NCBI GenBank assembly: GCA_038502055.1
Contig: JAXRKN010000045.1
Location: 1,138,501-1,202,500 of the forward strand
Direction: 5' to 3'
Origin: Tanytarsus gracilentus
Lineage: Eukaryota > Arthropoda > Insecta > Diptera > Chironomidae
Length of the DNA stretch: 64,000 nucleotides
In this document: positions 48,193 to 58,507 of the stretch, in pieces
Layout of the letters: every line of letters begins with the position of its first letter
Numbering within the stretch: position 1 is the stretch's first letter
Made by a program: the position numbers and the translations under genes
Notes under the pieces: model-generated
Database searches by the model: none
The model's input: the letters and a program-made list of their open reading frames with translations, nothing else
What the model was told of the DNA's origin: nothing

Positions 48193-49500
48193 TAATTTGC
48201 ATAATTTGTCCCTAATTATGCATAATTAATCATGCAAATCATGCATAATTATGTATAACGTTTCATGCACAATTATCATATCATGAAAAACGCAATTTTT
48301 TGATTGCATTTTTTTTTTTTTTTATATTATATATTATGTTTAATTAATATTAAATTTAATTTTATTTTAAAATTTGATATTATATAAAAAGTTTAAATTA
48401 TGCATCTTAGTTTGTCCGTCTCTTTCTGGTATTTTAATTTTATTGGAATATTTATTTGCTGATAAATTTGATAAAATAATGAAACCGTATAAGTTTTATA
48501 TTGTGAGGTCGGATTATTTAGACGTTAAGGACTGGACTTGGTTTATATAACAATAAATTGGAGAAAATTAATTTAAAAGATTCTTCATCACTCTGATCTT
48601 TGGACTGTAATAGATTCCTTTAAAAAAGTTTAAGGATAATAAAATATTTCAACAGTTTTTATCAAAAAACTTTTAATTTTCAAAATCATGTAAAAGAATG
48701 TGTTGAAAAAAAAAAAATCAATTTTGTATTAAAAATAAAATAAAAAAATTCAGTTGAAAATTAGAAAAATCAATTTAAAAGACTTTCTTCATCACTCTGT
48801 CTTTCCGGATGTTATAGCTTAATCTCGACTGAGCTATCTAACGATAAGCGAAGCGCGATCGTTAGGTTAGTGAAGGGTGAACTTATGAGCGTTCCGGGGG
48901 GCCGGACGCGATTAACACAGGGGTTTGGGGGCGCTGGCGCTAAAAATATTTAATTATCCATCTTTGTAAATAAATCCTCTATTTCTAAAAATAATTTTCT
49001 TAAATGATTTTCCTTTTACAAAAAGTTTTATAAGGACAATTTCTCACAAAGGATTTTACTCAAAAAAATTTTTTTTTGATGCTTACAGATTTATCCAGCA
49101 GTATAAATATTCTGCAGAATAAAAATCCAGCAAATATCCGGCAGAAATTCGGTATGAGCTGTGACCAACACTTAAGTATGCATGTTAATGTTAGAAACTT
49201 TTTTAGTTATGCATAATTATGCATAATTTTGCAAAACTGGCCAAAATTCTTAAGTTGTGCATAATTATGCATAATTATGCATAATTATGAAGAATAAATT
49301 ATGCATAATTATGCAAAACTTAAAAAATGGTGGAATCAAAAAATTGCGTCTTACATAATTATGCATAATTGTGCATGACGTTATGCATAATTATGCATAA
49401 TTGTGCATGATTAATTATGCATAATTATGCACAATTATGCACAATTATTTTGTAAGATCTGTGACGCACAACCCACCTACACCTATGTTCTCAGTCCTTG
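48117..49500. mobile_element. Compound 1.38-kb element with palindromic ATGCATAATT inverted arms
   Basis: A 40-bp direct repeat (48156-48195 and 49472-49511; starts cccacctacacctatg, ends gaaatttataa) brackets about 1.28 kb. Just inside, the arms 48196-48305 and 49335-49455 are imperfect inverted repeats of each other, built of the self-complementary word ATAATTATGCATAATTAT, more copies of which lie at 49200-49320. Because the 8-mer gaaattta also follows 49500, the whole 48117-49500 span could itself be read as one hAT insertion. The interior has a GC-rich part (48840-48950) and a 40-bp direct repeat (near 48560 and 48765), but no transposase frame. Confidence 0.55.
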
Positions 49501-49511
49501 GAAATTTATAA

Positions 49512-50811
49512 CAATTTAATGTTTTTTAAAATTTCGTGTAATGATTCAATTGAAAAAATTTGTATTTTGGATATTTTTGCTTGCATTGCGAAGCGAGATC
49601 TTATTGGCTGGTCTTTAATTTACACAGAGATTATAAAGATTTACTAGCAATTTTGAAATATTTTGGAAAAATGAAGAGGAGATGAGTGAAATTTTTGACC
49701 AATTTCAAAACTGATTATAGGCAAATAGCCGAAATAGTTTTAAAAGTCCATCACACAAAAACTAAGCGAGCTGAAAAAACTAAACACATGTAAAATTTCA
49801 GACCGATCTGGAAAAAATTCTTGCGTACTTCTCGGACATTCTTCTATCTATTATCAGCACGATATGTTGCACAATGGATTAGAAGCGAGGAAGTCTTGTC
49901 AGTTGTCATTCACGCTAAATTTGTGTATGGTAAACGGTTTTTCAGGGTCGCGGTAATATGACATAATGTGTTTATGGAGCAGCTGTTTATACGATTTTGT
50001 AAAGAGGGTTGCTTCAGTGTAACTTATGAACAATGTTTGAAGATTATAAAATTTTTAAATACATTTTTAATATTAAATAAAAAAAATAATTTTAACTTTT
50101 TTAAAGTAATAAAATTTTCTTTTTAATCCATTTAACAAAAAACTCTTAATGGCTTATTCGAATTTCATACATTTTGAGTTGAAAATTTCTGTAAAGACTA
50201 TGCGCGCACTTGGCTGTTAACTTTATTACAAACGCACTTTCCTCATTTTCAATGTTCACCCGTCCTTTCCTCCAGTGTGCGAAAAAATTTCATTTCAGTT
50301 TCTTCTCTTGCCCCAAAAATATTCATTCTTCAGATTTCCCTCGTGCAAGAGATCTCTTTGGTGTTTTAAAATTGCGTCATAAAATTATTGTATTGCACTA
50401 GTTGTGATTGTCGCACAAATCTAGATGAAATTTTAATGTCAAGTGCCATAACATAAAGAATTTCGCAATATCAAAACGTAAAATCGATTCGATGTTGTAA
50501 AAAATATGAAATTTTATTGATTTAACAAGAACAGAAAAGTTAAAACATCGTTGAAGTGTCGAGAGATGATTTTAGTGGCATTACATGCCATCGAGAGGTC
50601 ACATCAGACTTCAACAAATTGCCATTCCTGTTTCACTACGCACTTATTTCCCTTTCTACTTCTTTTTGAGGTGAGTCGAGATTCCATAGGAAAAAAGTGT
50701 TTCAATCCAATTTATACTAATTGACTTGTGTAATGGACTTTAAAAAAAGAGTTTCAGTTTTTATAAAAATAACATAAAACCTCCAATAAATTGAATCACA
50801 TTCGTTATTTG
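49512..50811. other. Upstream region of milton
   Basis: No coding exon seen. The acceptor at 50810-50811 (ttatttgcag) shows that a non-coding milton exon must lie further upstream; it could not be placed. Confidence 0.35.
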
Positions 50812-50845
50812 CAGTTGTTATGTTTTGTGTGTGTGAGCCACTAAT

Positions 50846-53784
50846 ATGAGTCAAACTGACGATGATAATTTGAGGAAAATTCAATCGATTTCGAAACAAC
50901 TTGAGGAGAAAGAGCGTGATTTAGTGAATTGTGTCCAAATTGGCAAAGAATTGCTTGAGAAAAATTCCAAACTTGAAGATCGCATTTATGAGCTGCAAAC
51001 GGAATTGAGGACAGCCAACGAGAACGTAGAACAACTTTCCTATCAACTCAATCAGAAGAATGATCTCATCAACATTTTAACCAGCGACGAGGGCTGTGGT
51101 AGTGAAAATGGTAAACACTCATTAATTAACATAATTTTATATTGACTTGTCAATTAACAATAAAAGAGCTATAGGTGATATCTCCGCCAATCACGTGCTT
51201 TTTTCTCAGAAGTTGATGACTGATTTTGAATGCCATTGAGAAGCATTTTTTGTGAACTTACGTCATGATTTTATTTTCGTGTGAATAAGCGGGAAACCTT
51301 GGAGGAATTTTTAACTTTTTAATTTTGCGAATTTAAATTAAAGTTAAAGATTTGATTTAATTTAAATTAAAATATTAATAAATGTTGATAAATTAAAGCT
51401 CGAATCCTAAATAATTTAAAAAGTACATATTCTAACTCATTCTTTTAATATTTTTTAGTAACCCCAACATCATCAAAATCGATAAATGCCGAGTTAATGT
51501 TTCGTAAAATTGCTACGCTGGAAGAGGAAAATAAGAATCTGAGATCTGAGATCCACGAGGTGGTCGCTCAAACAGATAAAATGGAGGAACAAGAACGAAG
51601 AGTAATGGAGGATCTAAGTCAACAGTTGAGCAACACAAATCAACAGCTTGATAGTCTTACGTATGAGTTGGAGAGATATAAAGAGGAAAATCGATTCCAG
51701 TACGACGAAATTGTGAGTCTTACGAAGCGATGCCAAGAGGCGGAAATGCGTTTGCATGTTCTAATGACGGAGAACGATGAAACTACATCATTGCTATCAA
51801 TTACCAAAGAAAATCAAGATCTTCTTGCACAAGAGTTAACGGAATATAAAACGCGACACGCAGAGACTTGTGCATTGCTGCAAGAAACACAAGAAATGCT
51901 GAAAAAATATGTAAAAAAATCGCAGCCCAGTGTGAGGAGCTCCATTATACCCGGCAGCGGATATTTTGCCACCAACAATTTGTTTCTTACTGACTCACTG
52001 CAATCAGAGCTTCTCGATAGTCTCGACTCGGGAATCTTGTCCGATCCGGGAAGCAGCATCTCTAGGGGAAATTACCGAAATGTCAATGACACGATGAAAT
52101 TTGTTCAAAATTCAATCACTCGAGCAAGTGATGAAATGTCACAACTCGATTCATCAACCTTTTCAGTTTCAGCATCGCAAGCTAGAATGTCGACTTTTGC
52201 AACAAATGAAATTTATTCAAATCAGTTCAGTTACAGCACAATTTATGGTGCAAATTCAAGTGGCATCAGATTGCCGGAATCTGAGCCATCAGAGAGTGGT
52301 CGAAGAATGGGTGAGATGGGTGTACCGGGAGCGAAAGATTTAGAGGAGGCATTGAAGCGACTCTCACCCGCTGAAATCCTTTCGCGTAGAGCAATGTTGT
52401 CACATGCACCTATTGGAACTTATTCGTACGATGATGCACCGTTATGTAGAACACCCGAGTCAATAATGTCCACACTTTCGAGTGCGTCAACAGCACGCTG
52501 GCAAATGCCAAAGAAATTAGAAATTGTCAAGCCAATGGAAGGGTCGATGACTTTAAATCAATGGAAAGGCCTAGGTAATTTAATTATTTTTGATAATTAG
52601 ACTATTAGAAATAATTAATATAATTGAAATAATTAGAAATAATTAGTAAGAATTAAAAATAATTAACATAATTCGAATGGTCTAGCCACACCTATTTTTG
52701 GTGGATTATTGCAGGACAATGTCCACATAAAGGTCAAAGGCGAACGGAGATTGGAAGAACTTGGTGTTCAAATGTACACGCTAAGTGATCTCGAAGAGGA
52801 TGTTGAAGATCATCCAGGAAAACAATATTTATCGTCCTCGTGTGTATACACATTCACTAACAGCACTGTCATGCATCCCGATGACGGAACTGCCAGCATT
52901 AGTTTCAGCCTTCCACCATCACAAGTTTCATCGCAAATGAACTCGACAGTTGCTTCAAGACAAGCAACGTAAGTTAAGAATATATTAAATTTTTTCGCCA
53001 AAAATAATTAAATTTTGATTTTAGCGCTCCACCAACACCTCGAATCCTATCACGTAGAAATTCCTGTAGTACATTCTCAGTCAACATGGGACTCGCTTCG
53101 GTGCTCAATGAGAGAGGCATCAAAGCGGTCACACCTAGTTGTCTGAATACTCCGACTGGTCAAAACTTTTCGCCAACTGTTACGCCTTGCAATTCTCCTG
53201 AAAGCACATCACCTACGCGGCCACTCTCACCCGAGCCAGGAGCATCACATATTAAAAATCGAAGTGCATTATTGCATCTTGAAAAGAAGGCACTTCGATC
53301 ACTAAAATTACTTGAAAAAGTCGAACATTTTGGAATCGACAATGTCAAGGCCATATCGCCGTCATCGTCATCGTGCCGTATCAGTCCACTTGCACTTTAT
53401 AGTTCGAATATTTATACTCACAGATCTAGTCCAATGGCACAGTTGACGAGCTTAAAATATTTAGCTGAGAAGAGAAATTCTGATGATAATTTAAAAGCTC
53501 ACTCGAGCGATGAGGGTGAAAATATCCAAATTGAAGATAATCCAAAGAAACATCATTCCAAAGTGGAAGGAAGTAAGCGACATGCTAGATCACATCGCCA
53601 ACGATCGCGACGAAATTTACTGTCTAATGGACAACGACAAGATCTCGGAACGGTCAATGTGCGACCAGATTTAGGCAAAATTGATAGACAAAAAACTGAA
53701 GTGCCGGAAGAGAAAAGTCTTGTCGGCGATTTTGTTGGCTCGATCTCATCGCTGCTCTTTGGTCGAAAAGGGGGACTTTTATAA
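50846..53784 (+). CDS. milt: Milton/TRAK mitochondrial trafficking adaptor, short N-terminal form
   Basis: Four coding exons (50846-51110, 51459-52574, 52686-52968, 53025-53784) give 807 aa. Milton/TRAK links mitochondria (through Miro) to kinesin-1 and dynein for axonal transport. Seen here: a coiled coil (HAP1_N) from about residue 10 to 240, with the family signature LEEKERDL and VQIGKELLEKNSKLEDRIYE at its start; SLDSGILSDPGS-type Ser-rich linker; an EALKRLSPAEILSRRAMLSH segment; the Milton domain with CVYTFTNSTVMHPDDG; and a Ser/Arg-rich C-terminus. The frame upstream of ATG 50846 is closed by TGA at 50834, so this exon begins translation. Drosophila milton isoforms known to me carry extra N-terminal sequence before the coiled coil, so further upstream first exons may exist. 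Two AATAAA-type signals follow (53883-53888). Convergent with the next gene. Confidence 0.92.
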
Positions 53785-54139
53785 AAAGTTTTATAATGAT
53801 AATCTCGAGTTAAAAACGCAAAAAAACAAGGGAAAGAAACTTTCTTTGAAAATTCTTTCTCTTTTTTTAAAAAAAATTCCAAAATAAATTTTTGTAGATA
53901 TATTTTCTTCTTAATTCCTTTTAAATTTAACTGATTACAAATTGCATGATCATCAAAATTTGATGAAAATATTTCTTGTCTTTGCGAAGAAAAATTTAAT
54001 CAATAAATTATTAGAAAATTTAATTAAAATTCATATAAATTGTCATTTAAATACTTTCAGGGTTGACGCGAGAATTTAAAATAAAATTTATTTTCAGATC
54101 ATTAAAAAATTTTCACAAAATTCTCCGATTTAAAAAAAT
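53785..54139. other. Convergent 3' spacer between milton and the CRAL-TRIO gene
   Basis: Only 355 bp separate the two stop codons. It holds a milton poly(A) signal (53883-53888, plus) and one for the CRAL-TRIO gene (54087-54092, minus), so the transcripts may overlap. Confidence 0.6.
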
Positions 54140-57100
54140 CTAATCAATTTCCAACTTCCTAAAGCTGCCAACAATTTCCGCTTCTTGATTTGATTTTAAC
54201 TTGTCGGCCGGAACTTTTTTCCAATCAAGTTCACCCAGTTTCGATGTCCTCTCTAATATTTCTCTCTTTTCTATCGCTAGCAGTTCAAATTCTTTCATCA
54301 TTTCGGCTTCTGGCTTGTCGCCGCCAAATTCTTTTGGAAGAATTTTTGGATTGAAATTTTTTGATGCTTTTAATTCTTCCCAATTGTGAAAGAGGAACAA
54401 TCTACTCCTAAGCTTTTCTGTCATTGCTTTTGATGCTAGTTCTAGTAAGAAGTGAGCGATTGGCGGCAGGTTAAGGACATAAGAACCCTTTTGTCGACCT
54501 GCTGACACCGACTTGACTAAATCAATGAAATCGAGCATGTCTTTTGGCATCATGAGGTGCTTAGTGGTAATATCTTGATGATCATAAATCCACTTTATAC
54601 CACAAATTTGAGTTTCCTCTTCTTCCATTAAAACTCCACAAATGAACATTCCCAATCGAATGCCATCATACAATGAAAACTTATCGAGATTGAGTCGAGT
54701 TGTGTGCGTTATAATCATTCGACAACCGTCTTCGTCTCGCTCTGGAAGGGGATAGCAGTAGCCACTTCTGAAACATTCCATAGCACGCTCGAAATTCGGT
54801 GAGTCTGGTAGGAAAAATTGCGTGTAGCGCTTTCGAGCCAAGTAATAGCGATCGAAAGTTTGAAATGCATCGCTCATGTTAAATTTCTTAGCGCGTAGAA
54901 ACTGGAGCAAATGAACGTCATCTGTAAAATTGAAAGTTTGACGGAAAAATTGAAATTTTAAACTGTGAGTAACGTCATGAGCAACCTAAAAAATATAAAG
55001 TGCAATAGTTTTGGGGGGTTTTAAGTTTGAAAATAAACAAACAATTTTTCCGTTAAATTTTCAAACTTGAAAAATTGAGTTCAAATTTTAAGTTTTAGTT
55101 ATGAACATAGGTAGATATAATTTTTACAAAAAGTTTAAGTATTGGTATTGGTATTTTACGATGTAATAGCTCTCAGGTATCTTTCGACCCTGGTCAGACG
55201 CAAACCAGCGCAGCTTCCGTCCTTACTGTAGTTCTCGCGTCGGATACGCTACGACTCAAGAATTGCCACTAGATGAATAAGGAAGATAACCCTATCCACC
55301 CGGCGATCGAATCCCCCACATCGTGTTCTATGTGGAGTAAGCAGGGAGCGGTGCCAACCGGAAATACGAAAGGCTGCTTTTAAAGTCCCGCTGTCCCCCG
55401 AAATAAAATATATAATAAAAGTGGTTCGACGGCATTGGATAAAATATTTCCGTCACTACTAATTTTTTACAAAAAGTTTAAGTTTGTAATAAATTTATAA
55501 CAAAAATTTTTGTAAGGGTTTGAATGGAAATTGAGTTGAATGGCTGATCAGACTGCAACACAAATAAAACTTTCTCTCTCATTTCTTTTTTCCAATGCAA
55601 TAAAAGATTTAAAATTTTTTTAAAAGTATTCATTGATAATTGTGACTAGAGTTTCTCACGGGTAACCCGGGTACGGGTATACCCGGGTATGCCCGTCAAT
55701 TTTACTACCCGGGTATACCCGGAAAATTGCTCTACCCTTACCCGGGTAAAAATTAAAAAATTCGAAGAAAATTTTCTTAATTTTTTTTGAAAAAATCTTC
55801 CTCCATAACTGCTTTTTATAAGTTTTGTGTAAACCAATACCTGAAAATGTTTTGTTTACAATGAATTTTATCACTTATCAAAACTACATGACTTAAGAAG
55901 GTAGTTTACCTTTATAAATTTAGATTCGTTTGTGAAATTTTTTAATTCAAAAAAGTATTTTGAAACATCAAGTGCAAGTGCAACAAAAAAATAGCCATGA
56001 GATGACATGAGAAGACTCAAACAAAGATCTCCAATTTTGGACCGATTGTTTAAAGCTTTACTAACGATTCAGGCAACATCAGTTTCTTCATAGAGGGCAT
56101 TTTTAGAGGCTGGAGATATTGTAACAAAGGCTAGAACTCGAATGTCAGACCTTCACTGTGTAATGTTCCTTAAGAACTATTTCCATTAAACTTTTTATAT
56201 TTCTTTTAATCTTTTCATTTTCTGTTTAAAAAACTTTTATTTCTGTTACTAAAAATGCTCTATGTAAAGATTAGCCGAAAATTTGAGTAAAAATAGGTAT
56301 ATTTTTTTAAAAAAATTCTTACCCGGGCATGCCCGGGCTACCCGGGTAGTAAATTTTTTTACCCGGGTAGGACAAAATCTCATTACCCGGGCATTTGAGA
56401 AACTCTAATTGTGACGTCATACGAGAAAATGTTGAGAAGGTTGTAAACCGTCGCATTCAAAGTGAAGATGTTAATTTACTTCCTTTGTTGATTTCATACA
56501 AACCATGACATGATTTTTATTTAACTTATGGGTATGGTAATAAAGAAGACGACATTTATTAACAAATCGCGCAAAATCATGGCGCATTTAATTTATTCTA
56601 GTTGCTTAGTTGTGTTGTAATAAATTTTTTAAGCGCTTTTAAGTTTGTTTTGTTTAATTTTACTTAATAAATATGTTTAAAAAAATCAATATTGATGCAG
56701 GTGTGTCTAGAGTTTCTTTCGGGGACCCCGGGGACGGGGATCCCCGGGGATCCCCGAAAAATTAGAAAATTTTAAAAAAAATATCCTAAAGTTTAATAAA
56801 AATCAAGGGGCTGACACTCTCAGTTTTAACGGAAAAAACGGAAGAATACGGAAAAAACGGAAGAAAACGGAAAAAACGGGTGCAAATTTTTCCGTATACG
56901 GAGAGTGTCAGCCCCTTGATAAAAATCTTCATACAAAACTTTAATTAAAAATAATTTTATTGTAAACAAATACCAGAAATTAAGAAGATTTACCTATATA
57001 ATTGAGTTTTTTTTGCAAAACAATTTAATTTAAAAAAGTATTTTGAAAGTGAAACATCAAGTTAAATAAGTGAAAGTGCAATAAAAAAAATAGTCATGAG

Positions 57101-58066
57101 CAGGAGCTTGATGGAGCGTCTTTTTGAACCTATTTCGAGTGACAATCAAGGTGCTTCAACTTCTGACACACAAAGCAATCCCGAACAAGCAATGACATTA
57201 AGTCAACGTCTTCAACAGAGTTTGACAGAGCTGAATGCTTCTCGCACTAAAGATCCTAGCAACGCTAAGGACTTTAAGACAGAGATGATATCATATGCGA
57301 GACTTAAACAAAGATCTCCAGTTTTAAACCGATTTTTAAATTCTTTAATGACGATTCAGGCAACGTCAGTTACTTCAGAGAGAGCATTTTCAGAAGCTGG
57401 AGACATCATAACAAAGAAGAGAACTCGAATGCCTGACCATAATCTTCACTGTGTAATGTTCCTTAAGAACTACTTCCGCTGAACGTTTTATATTTTTAAA
57501 CTTATCATTTTCTATTAGTTAAACTTTTTATTTTCTCTTAAAAAACTTTTATTTCTGTTATAAAATTATCTTTAAATAAATATTAGCTAAAAAATTAAGG
57601 AAAAACAGGTCTTTTTTTATACTTTCTTCCTCCCCGGGGATCCCCGGGGTCCCCGGGGAGGCGAATATTTTTCCCCGGGGTCCCCGTAATCTCATTCCCC
57701 GGGGATTTGAGAAACTCTAGGTGTGTCGGATCTAAATTTTATACCAAAGAGTTTTTACAATCATAAAAAAAAATTATAACATTGCAAACTTTTATGTTAC
57801 ACTCATAAAGAGAATAAAAATTTTCTTTTGTTTCATTGTAAAACTTCCACGTTTTCTATTCAGAGATTTTGGAACAGTTTTCACACCGATCTTCTAATTT
57901 TCATTGCCAATAAAAATGTATAATATATTTTACCTTGACGAACGCCCTTTAGGTACGGATGTTTATTAATCCACTCGCGAAATTGAGCCAATGATTGACT
58001 TTTCCTACTTTCTGTTTCACGAAGCTCATTTTCAGCTTTTTCTATGAAAAATTTATCCAAAACCAT
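54140..58066 (-). CDS. CRAL-TRIO domain lipid-binding protein (alpha-TTP/clavesin-like)
   Basis: Two coding exons on the minus strand, 58066-57934 and 54921-54140, joined in phase 1 at RQ-D-DVHLLQFLRAKKFN, give 304 aa. CRAL-TRIO proteins are cytosolic carriers of small hydrophobic ligands such as tocopherol, retinoids or phosphoinositides. The N-terminal CRAL_TRIO_N helices span about residues 5-90 (FREWINKHPYLKGVRQ; LLQFLRAKKF), the lipid-binding SEC14 domain about 100-260 (GIKWIYDHQDITTKHL; SYVLNLPPIAHFLLELASK; ILPKEFGGDK). The ILPKEFGG end motif is typical. Length matches insect members, which form large families; ligand unknown. The 3.0-kb intron (54922-57933) is very long next to the 50-80 nt introns elsewhere and is packed with mobile elements described separately. 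Confidence 0.9.
55121..55483. mobile_element. 323-bp SINE-like retroposon with 20-bp target duplication
   Basis: Insert 55141-55463 is flanked by perfect 20-bp direct repeats, tttttacaaaaagtttaagt (55121-55140 and 55464-55483), the length expected for LINE-machinery target-primed insertion. The insert is clearly richer in G+C than the intron around it. It has a TAGCTCTCAGG box A-like and GATCGAATCCCCC box B-like sequence, though about 135 bp apart, so a tRNA origin is only possible. Its 3' end carries GTGGTTCGACGGCATTG...CCGTCACTAC, shared with the copy at 58.9-59.3 kb. Non-coding. Confidence 0.7.
55639..56415. mobile_element. hAT-derived element A (761 bp) with ACCCGGGT subterminal palindromes
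   Basis: Element 55647-56407 has 8-bp target duplications attgtgac (55639-55646, 56408-56415) and terminal inverted repeats TAGAGTTTCTC / GAGAAACTCTA. Both subterminal regions are clusters of the palindrome ACCCGGGT, often joined as acccgggtatacccggg (55660-55750 and 56320-56395). The interior holds a broken remnant of the hAT C-terminal dimerisation domain around 56000-56190 (in-frame stop within the SERAF region), recognisable by comparison with element B. Non-autonomous. Confidence 0.88.
56796..56926. mobile_element. 115-bp hAT-like MITE nested in element B
   Basis: Element 56804-56918 is flanked by ataaaaat (56796-56803, 56919-56926) and bounded by an 18-bp inverted repeat, CAAGGGGCTGACACTCTC. 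The interior is three tandem copies of a 19-bp unit beginning acggaaaaaacgg (56829-56885). The 8-bp duplication and G-rich ends fit the hAT superfamily. It interrupts element B, so it inserted later. Confidence 0.9.
57096..57482 (+). CDS. Truncated hAT transposase: C-terminal dimerisation domain only
   Basis: Open frame of 128 aa inside element B. The N-terminal third (MSRSLMERLFEP) is the linker usually seen before the domain; residues about 66-128 match the hAT dimerisation region, with ATSVTSERAFSEAGDIITKK and a final VMFLKNYFR. The BED zinc finger and the catalytic RNase H-like part with its DDE residues are missing, so it cannot cut DNA. The matching region in element A has stop codons while this copy stays open, either because it is younger or because the short protein still binds transposase. 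It lies in an intron of the minus-strand CRAL-TRIO gene, in the opposite orientation. Confidence 0.75.
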   Translation: MSRSLMERLFEPISSDNQGASTSDTQSNPEQAMTLSQRLQQSLTELNASRTKDPSNAKDFKTEMISYARLKQRSPVLNRFLNSLMTIQATSVTSERAFSEAGDIITKKRTRMPDHNLHCVMFLKNYFR

Positions 58067-58421
58067 TTTGAGTAATTTTTAACAAAAAGAAGTCTGTCAA
58101 CTTAATTAGAGAAGATCTCAGCGAAGACTGAGCGAACTCGTGAGAAGAAAATGTAAAAACTGGTTTTAACTTTTTAGGTTTTTTCTCTCACGAGCTTCGT
58201 AAAATTTTTGTGCTTGATTAGAAAGTTTTTTGTGACTCTTCTTCTTTGAGTCTCTCTCTGGTATTTTTTGAGGTTTTCCCCTCATTTGAAAGTGGGGAGC
58301 ACAGCTGATCAAAATGATCGTTTCAAATATATAGAAAGAAGAAACTCACGATTTAAGAGAAAAAAATATATCAAAAAAATCTGAAGGCAGCTACGGTTAG
58401 GAAGCATCGACTAAATAAAAA

Positions 58422-58492
58422 GCGTCCGTGGTTCAATGGTAGAATGCATCGTTGCCATCGATGTGATCCGGGTTCGATTCCCGGCGAACGCA
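58422..58492 (+). tRNA. tRNA-Gly: tRNA-Gly (GCC)
   Basis: A 71-nt cloverleaf: acceptor GCGTCCG/CGAACGC, D arm GTTC-AATGGTA-GAAT, anticodon arm CATCG-TTGCCAT-CGATG with anticodon GCC, variable loop TGAT, T arm CCGGG-TTCGATT-CCCGG, discriminator A. Box A (TGGTTCAATGG) and box B (GGTTCGATTCC) are good pol III promoters, and a T5 terminator follows at 58503-58507. The acceptor stem has one C-A mismatch at the fifth pair, and the anticodon stem differs from the usual insect Gly-GCC gene as I recall it, so this may be a minor or decaying copy. It lies 355 bp upstream of the CRAL-TRIO start codon, in the opposite direction. Confidence 0.9.
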
Positions 58493-58502
58493 GAGTAGCA
58501 AA

Positions 58503-58507
58503 TTTTT
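58503..58507 (+). terminator. Pol III T5 terminator of tRNA-Gly
   Basis: Run of five T on the coding strand 11 nt after the tRNA, the standard RNA polymerase III stop signal. Confidence 0.75.

Larger units (their letters stand above)
56700..57727. mobile_element. hAT-derived element B (1012 bp) with CCCCGGGG subterminal palindromes
   Basis: Element 56708-57719 has 8-bp target duplications ggtgtgtc (56700-56707, 57720-57727) and the same terminal inverted repeats as element A (TAGAGTTTCT / AGAAACTCTA). Its subterminal clusters (56718-56757 and 57630-57710) have the same layout as in A but every unit is CCCCGGGG. It contains an open 128-codon frame (57096-57482) and a nested MITE (56804-56918). 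Without the nested insert it is about 890 bp, so it is also an internally deleted element. Confidence 0.9.

Noticed and set aside
49200..49455. Regularly spaced ATGCATAATT words, at first glance like a spacer array
   Set aside because: The units are self-complementary and irregularly spaced, no spacers, and the DNA is eukaryotic; they are inverted arms of a repeat, not CRISPR.
55982..56190. Coding remnant in element A
   Set aside because: Related to the dimerisation frame in element B but carries stop codons, so not annotated as a gene of its own.
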